A stretch of 13,671 bases of DNA from Candidatus Pacearchaeota archaeon (GTDB lineage Archaea > Nanobdellota > Nanobdellia > Pacearchaeales > GW2011-AR1): positions 1-13,671 of the forward strand of contig JAGLIS010000040.1 in NCBI GenBank assembly GCA_023142835.1, written 5' to 3'. A program made the translations under genes and the position numbers. This document shows, piece by piece, positions 11,922-13,671 of the stretch. Position 1 is the first letter of the stretch. Every line of letters begins with the position of its first letter. The notes under the pieces are model-generated. The model did not search any database, was not told where the DNA came from, and worked only from the letters and a program-made list of their open reading frames with translations.

Positions 11922-13400
11922 ATGAAATTAAAAATTAAAAATCTTCATTGGTCTGCTGGACGACCCGTAGCAATTCTCAACGACAAAACCGCCAAAAAGC
12001 TGAATGTCTTTGCTAACGATAGAGTTGCGATAACAAACTCAAAAACAGTTTACGCAATAGTTGATATTTTTCCAAAACTCATTAAAGAAGATCAAATAGG
12101 TTTATCAGAAGAGTTAACGAAAATTATCAAATTAAAAAACAAATCCTCTGTAAAAGTTAGCACCTCTGAACTTTCTAAAGCAACATTCTTAATAAAGAAA
12201 AAAATGCAAGGCAAGCAACTAACCGAAGAAGAACTTATTTACATTATCTCTGAAATTGTTCATAACAATTTAACCGAGGCTGAAATAGCATACTTCACCG
12301 CAGCAGAAAAACTTAACGGAATGTCTATGAAAGAGACGGTCAATCTAACAAAAGCTATGATAAAAACAGGGACTAGATTAAAATTCAAGGGAAAATATAT
12401 TGCAGACAAACATTGTATTGGAGGAATCGCAGGGAATCGAACCACTCCCATTGTCGTCGCTATCTGTGCCTCGGCAGGATTAATCCTTCCAAAAACTTCC
12501 TCACGAGCAATAACTTCAGCTTCGGGAACTGCAGGTGTAATAGAAACAATCTCAAAAGTCGAACTTTCCCTCAAAGATTTAAAATCCACCGTTAAAAAAA
12601 CAGGAGCGTGCTTAGCTTGGGGAGGCTCACTGGGACTCGCGCCTTCCGACGACAAAATCATCAGAGTAGAAAGATTACTTAACCTCGACGTAGAACCGCA
12701 ACTCCTCGCTTCAATAATTTCTAAAAAAGTTTCGGCAGGTTCAAAATATATTATTATAGATATCCCCTATGGAAAAGGTGCAAAAATTGCAACACTTGAA
12801 AAAGCAAAAAATCTCGGAGTCAAGTTCAAAAAAATCTCAAATAGTTTCAAATTAAATCTCAAAGTAGTTTGCACAAAAGGTTCAGAACCAATCGGGAACG
12901 GATTCGGACCAACATTGGAAATGCTCGATATATTATCTGTCTTAAAAAATTCTCCTAACTCTCCTGATGATCTAAGAGAAAAATCATTATTCCTCTCGTC
13001 TGAACTTATGAAACTTTGCAAAATAAAAAATGCACGAAAAAAAGCCGAAGAAATTTTATCTTCAGGGAAAGCCTACGAAAAGTTCAAGGAAATTATAAAT
13101 ACTCAGAATGGAAAAAAAGATTTTGACAAAAGAGTTGAATCCCTTAAACTTGCAAAATATAAAAAAATAGTCAACGCAAAACATAGTGGGAGAATAACTG
13201 AAATCAGCAACGAAGGGATAAATTCCTTATGTCGGATTCTTGGAACTCCCGAGACAATTTCTTCAGGGGCATATCTTCACAAGCACATTGGAGAAATAAA
13301 AAAATCCGAACCGATTCTAACCCTCTATACTGAAAGTAAAACAAAGATGAAAGACGCTATAAAATTTTTAGAAGAATTTAAACCGATTAAAATCAAATAA
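11922..13400 (+). CDS. deoA: AMP phosphorylase
   Basis: This enzyme splits AMP with phosphate to adenine and ribose 1,5-bisphosphate, the entry step of the archaeal AMP pathway that feeds ribose-1,5-bisphosphate isomerase and form III RuBisCO. It has 492 residues, near the usual 500. The archaeal N-terminal domain reads HWSAGRPVAILNDKTAKKLNV (9-29). The phosphorylase core has YIADKHCIGGIAGNRTTPIVVA (159-180), LPKTSSRAITSASGTAG (189-205) and AWGGSLGLAPSDDKIIRVER (232-251), then YGKGAKI and EPIGNGFGPTLE. At 205 a Gly stands where relatives normally have Asp (GTAD), and 165 is Cys where many have Ser. The ATG follows the transporter stop by nine bases. The 3' end overlaps the convergent cyclophilin gene by 8 nt. 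Isomerase and RuBisCO genes are not in the window. Confidence 0.93.
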   Translation: MKLKIKNLHWSAGRPVAILNDKTAKKLNVFANDRVAITNSKTVYAIVDIFPKLIKEDQIGLSEELTKIIKLKNKSSVKVSTSELSKATFLIKKKMQGKQLTEEELIYIISEIVHNNLTEAEIAYFTAAEKLNGMSMKETVNLTKAMIKTGTRLKFKGKYIADKHCIGGIAGNRTTPIVVAICASAGLILPKTSSRAITSASGTAGVIETISKVELSLKDLKSTVKKTGACLAWGGSLGLAPSDDKIIRVERLLNLDVEPQLLASIISKKVSAGSKYIIIDIPYGKGAKIATLEKAKNLGVKFKKISNSFKLNLKVVCTKGSEPIGNGFGPTLEMLDILSVLKNSPNSPDDLREKSLFLSSELMKLCKIKNARKKAEEILSSGKAYEKFKEIINTQNGKKDFDKRVESLKLAKYKKIVNAKHSGRITEISNEGINSLCRILGTPETISSGAYLHKHIGEIKKSEPILTLYTESKTKMKDAIKFLEEFKPIKIK

Positions 13401-13671
13401 TACTCGCCTTAATTATTTTAATCTCTTGAATAGGTTTATCCCGAGCCCCTGTTGCCGCCTCGCTAATACTTTGGACAATCTCTATCCCCTCGACAATCTC
13501 TCCAAAAACAGGATGCTTTCCATCTAAAAAAGTATTATCTCCCACATTAATAAAAAATTGACTTCCTCCAGTATTCGGTCCCGAATTCGCCATAGCGATT
13601 GTACCAGGAACATTCGAATGCCCAATTCCAAACTCGTCCTCAATAGTATATCCAGGTCCACCCATTCCAGT
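13393..13671 (-). CDS. Cyclophilin-type peptidyl-prolyl isomerase (C-terminal part)
   Basis: This is a cyclophilin, a cytosolic protein-folding enzyme that isomerises X-Pro bonds. The visible 92 residues begin inside the conserved TGMGGPGYTIEDEF and continue through VPGTIAMANSGPNTGGSQFFINVGDNTFLDGKHPVFGEIVEGIEIVQSI to the stop. They contain the usual substrate-groove residues of the AMANSGPNTGGSQFFI block. The frame is still open at the right edge, so the roughly 60-70 N-terminal residues, including the catalytic Arg region, lie outside the window. Met at 13665 is internal and not the start. The last codons overlap the AMP phosphorylase end by 8 nt in the opposite direction. Confidence 0.95.
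   Translation of the reverse strand, partial: TGMGGPGYTIEDEFGIGHSNVPGTIAMANSGPNTGGSQFFINVGDNTFLDGKHPVFGEIVEGIEIVQSISEAATGARDKPIQEIKIIKASII

Noticed and set aside
12260..12661. Minus-strand open frame opposite AMP phosphorylase
   Set aside because: It is an antisense shadow of a strongly conserved gene, with no promoter signal of its own.

Overview
The window reads as chromosomal DNA of an AT-rich archaeon. Every ribosomal protein is of the archaeal type, the gene order is that of the archaeal S10/spc cluster with aIF1 (SUI1) inside it, the promoters are archaeal TATA boxes, and an archaeal-type AMP phosphorylase is present. Very tight packing, many 1-8 nt gene overlaps, short proteins and low GC suggest a small-genome DPANN lineage (Woesearchaeota/Pacearchaeota-like). 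That placement is an inference; no rRNA gene is in the window.

Bases 1-5817 hold one long minus-strand ribosomal operon. In transcription order it is uL3, a small unrecognised Cys-bearing protein, uL4, uL23, uL2, uS19, uL22, uS3, uL29, aIF1, uS17, a possible 19-codon mini-ORF, and uL14 (cut by the window edge). A strong TATA box at 5954-5961 precedes a leader of about 110 nt that begins with a stem-loop. Several proteins carry lineage-specific low-complexity N-termini (uL22, uS17). The RNase P protein gene (rnp1/p29) that often sits between aIF1 and uS17 is absent here.

Bases 5974-7685 hold four small genes: a five-span membrane protein (minus), a divergent two-gene unit of a Cys4/His zinc-site protein followed by a GIY-YIG endonuclease-like protein (plus), and a miniature SPFH/prohibitin-tail membrane protein (minus) that meets the GIY-YIG gene tail to tail with a 4-nt overlap.

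Bases 7686-10077 look like an accessory island. A 680-residue PEP-synthase-like phosphotransferase gene (ATP-grasp-like N-domain, unrecognised middle domain, swivelling His domain, no PEP-binding barrel) is bracketed by two copies of a 73-bp direct repeat, 68 of 73 identical, each containing a hairpin. Its codon choice (AGA/AGG for Arg, T-ending codons) differs from the neighbours. The left repeat appears to extend into a relic of the gene's own 3' end.

Bases 10078-13671 hold an unrecognised 233-residue protein (minus), a divergent operon of an AI-2E/PerM-family membrane protein and AMP phosphorylase (plus), and the 3' part of a cyclophilin gene (minus) that overlaps the AMP phosphorylase end.

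Most non-ribosomal transcription units have a TATA box whose centre lies about 24-26 nt before the start codon, so their mRNAs are predicted to be leaderless. The ribosomal operon instead has a leader and Shine-Dalgarno sites for some internal genes.
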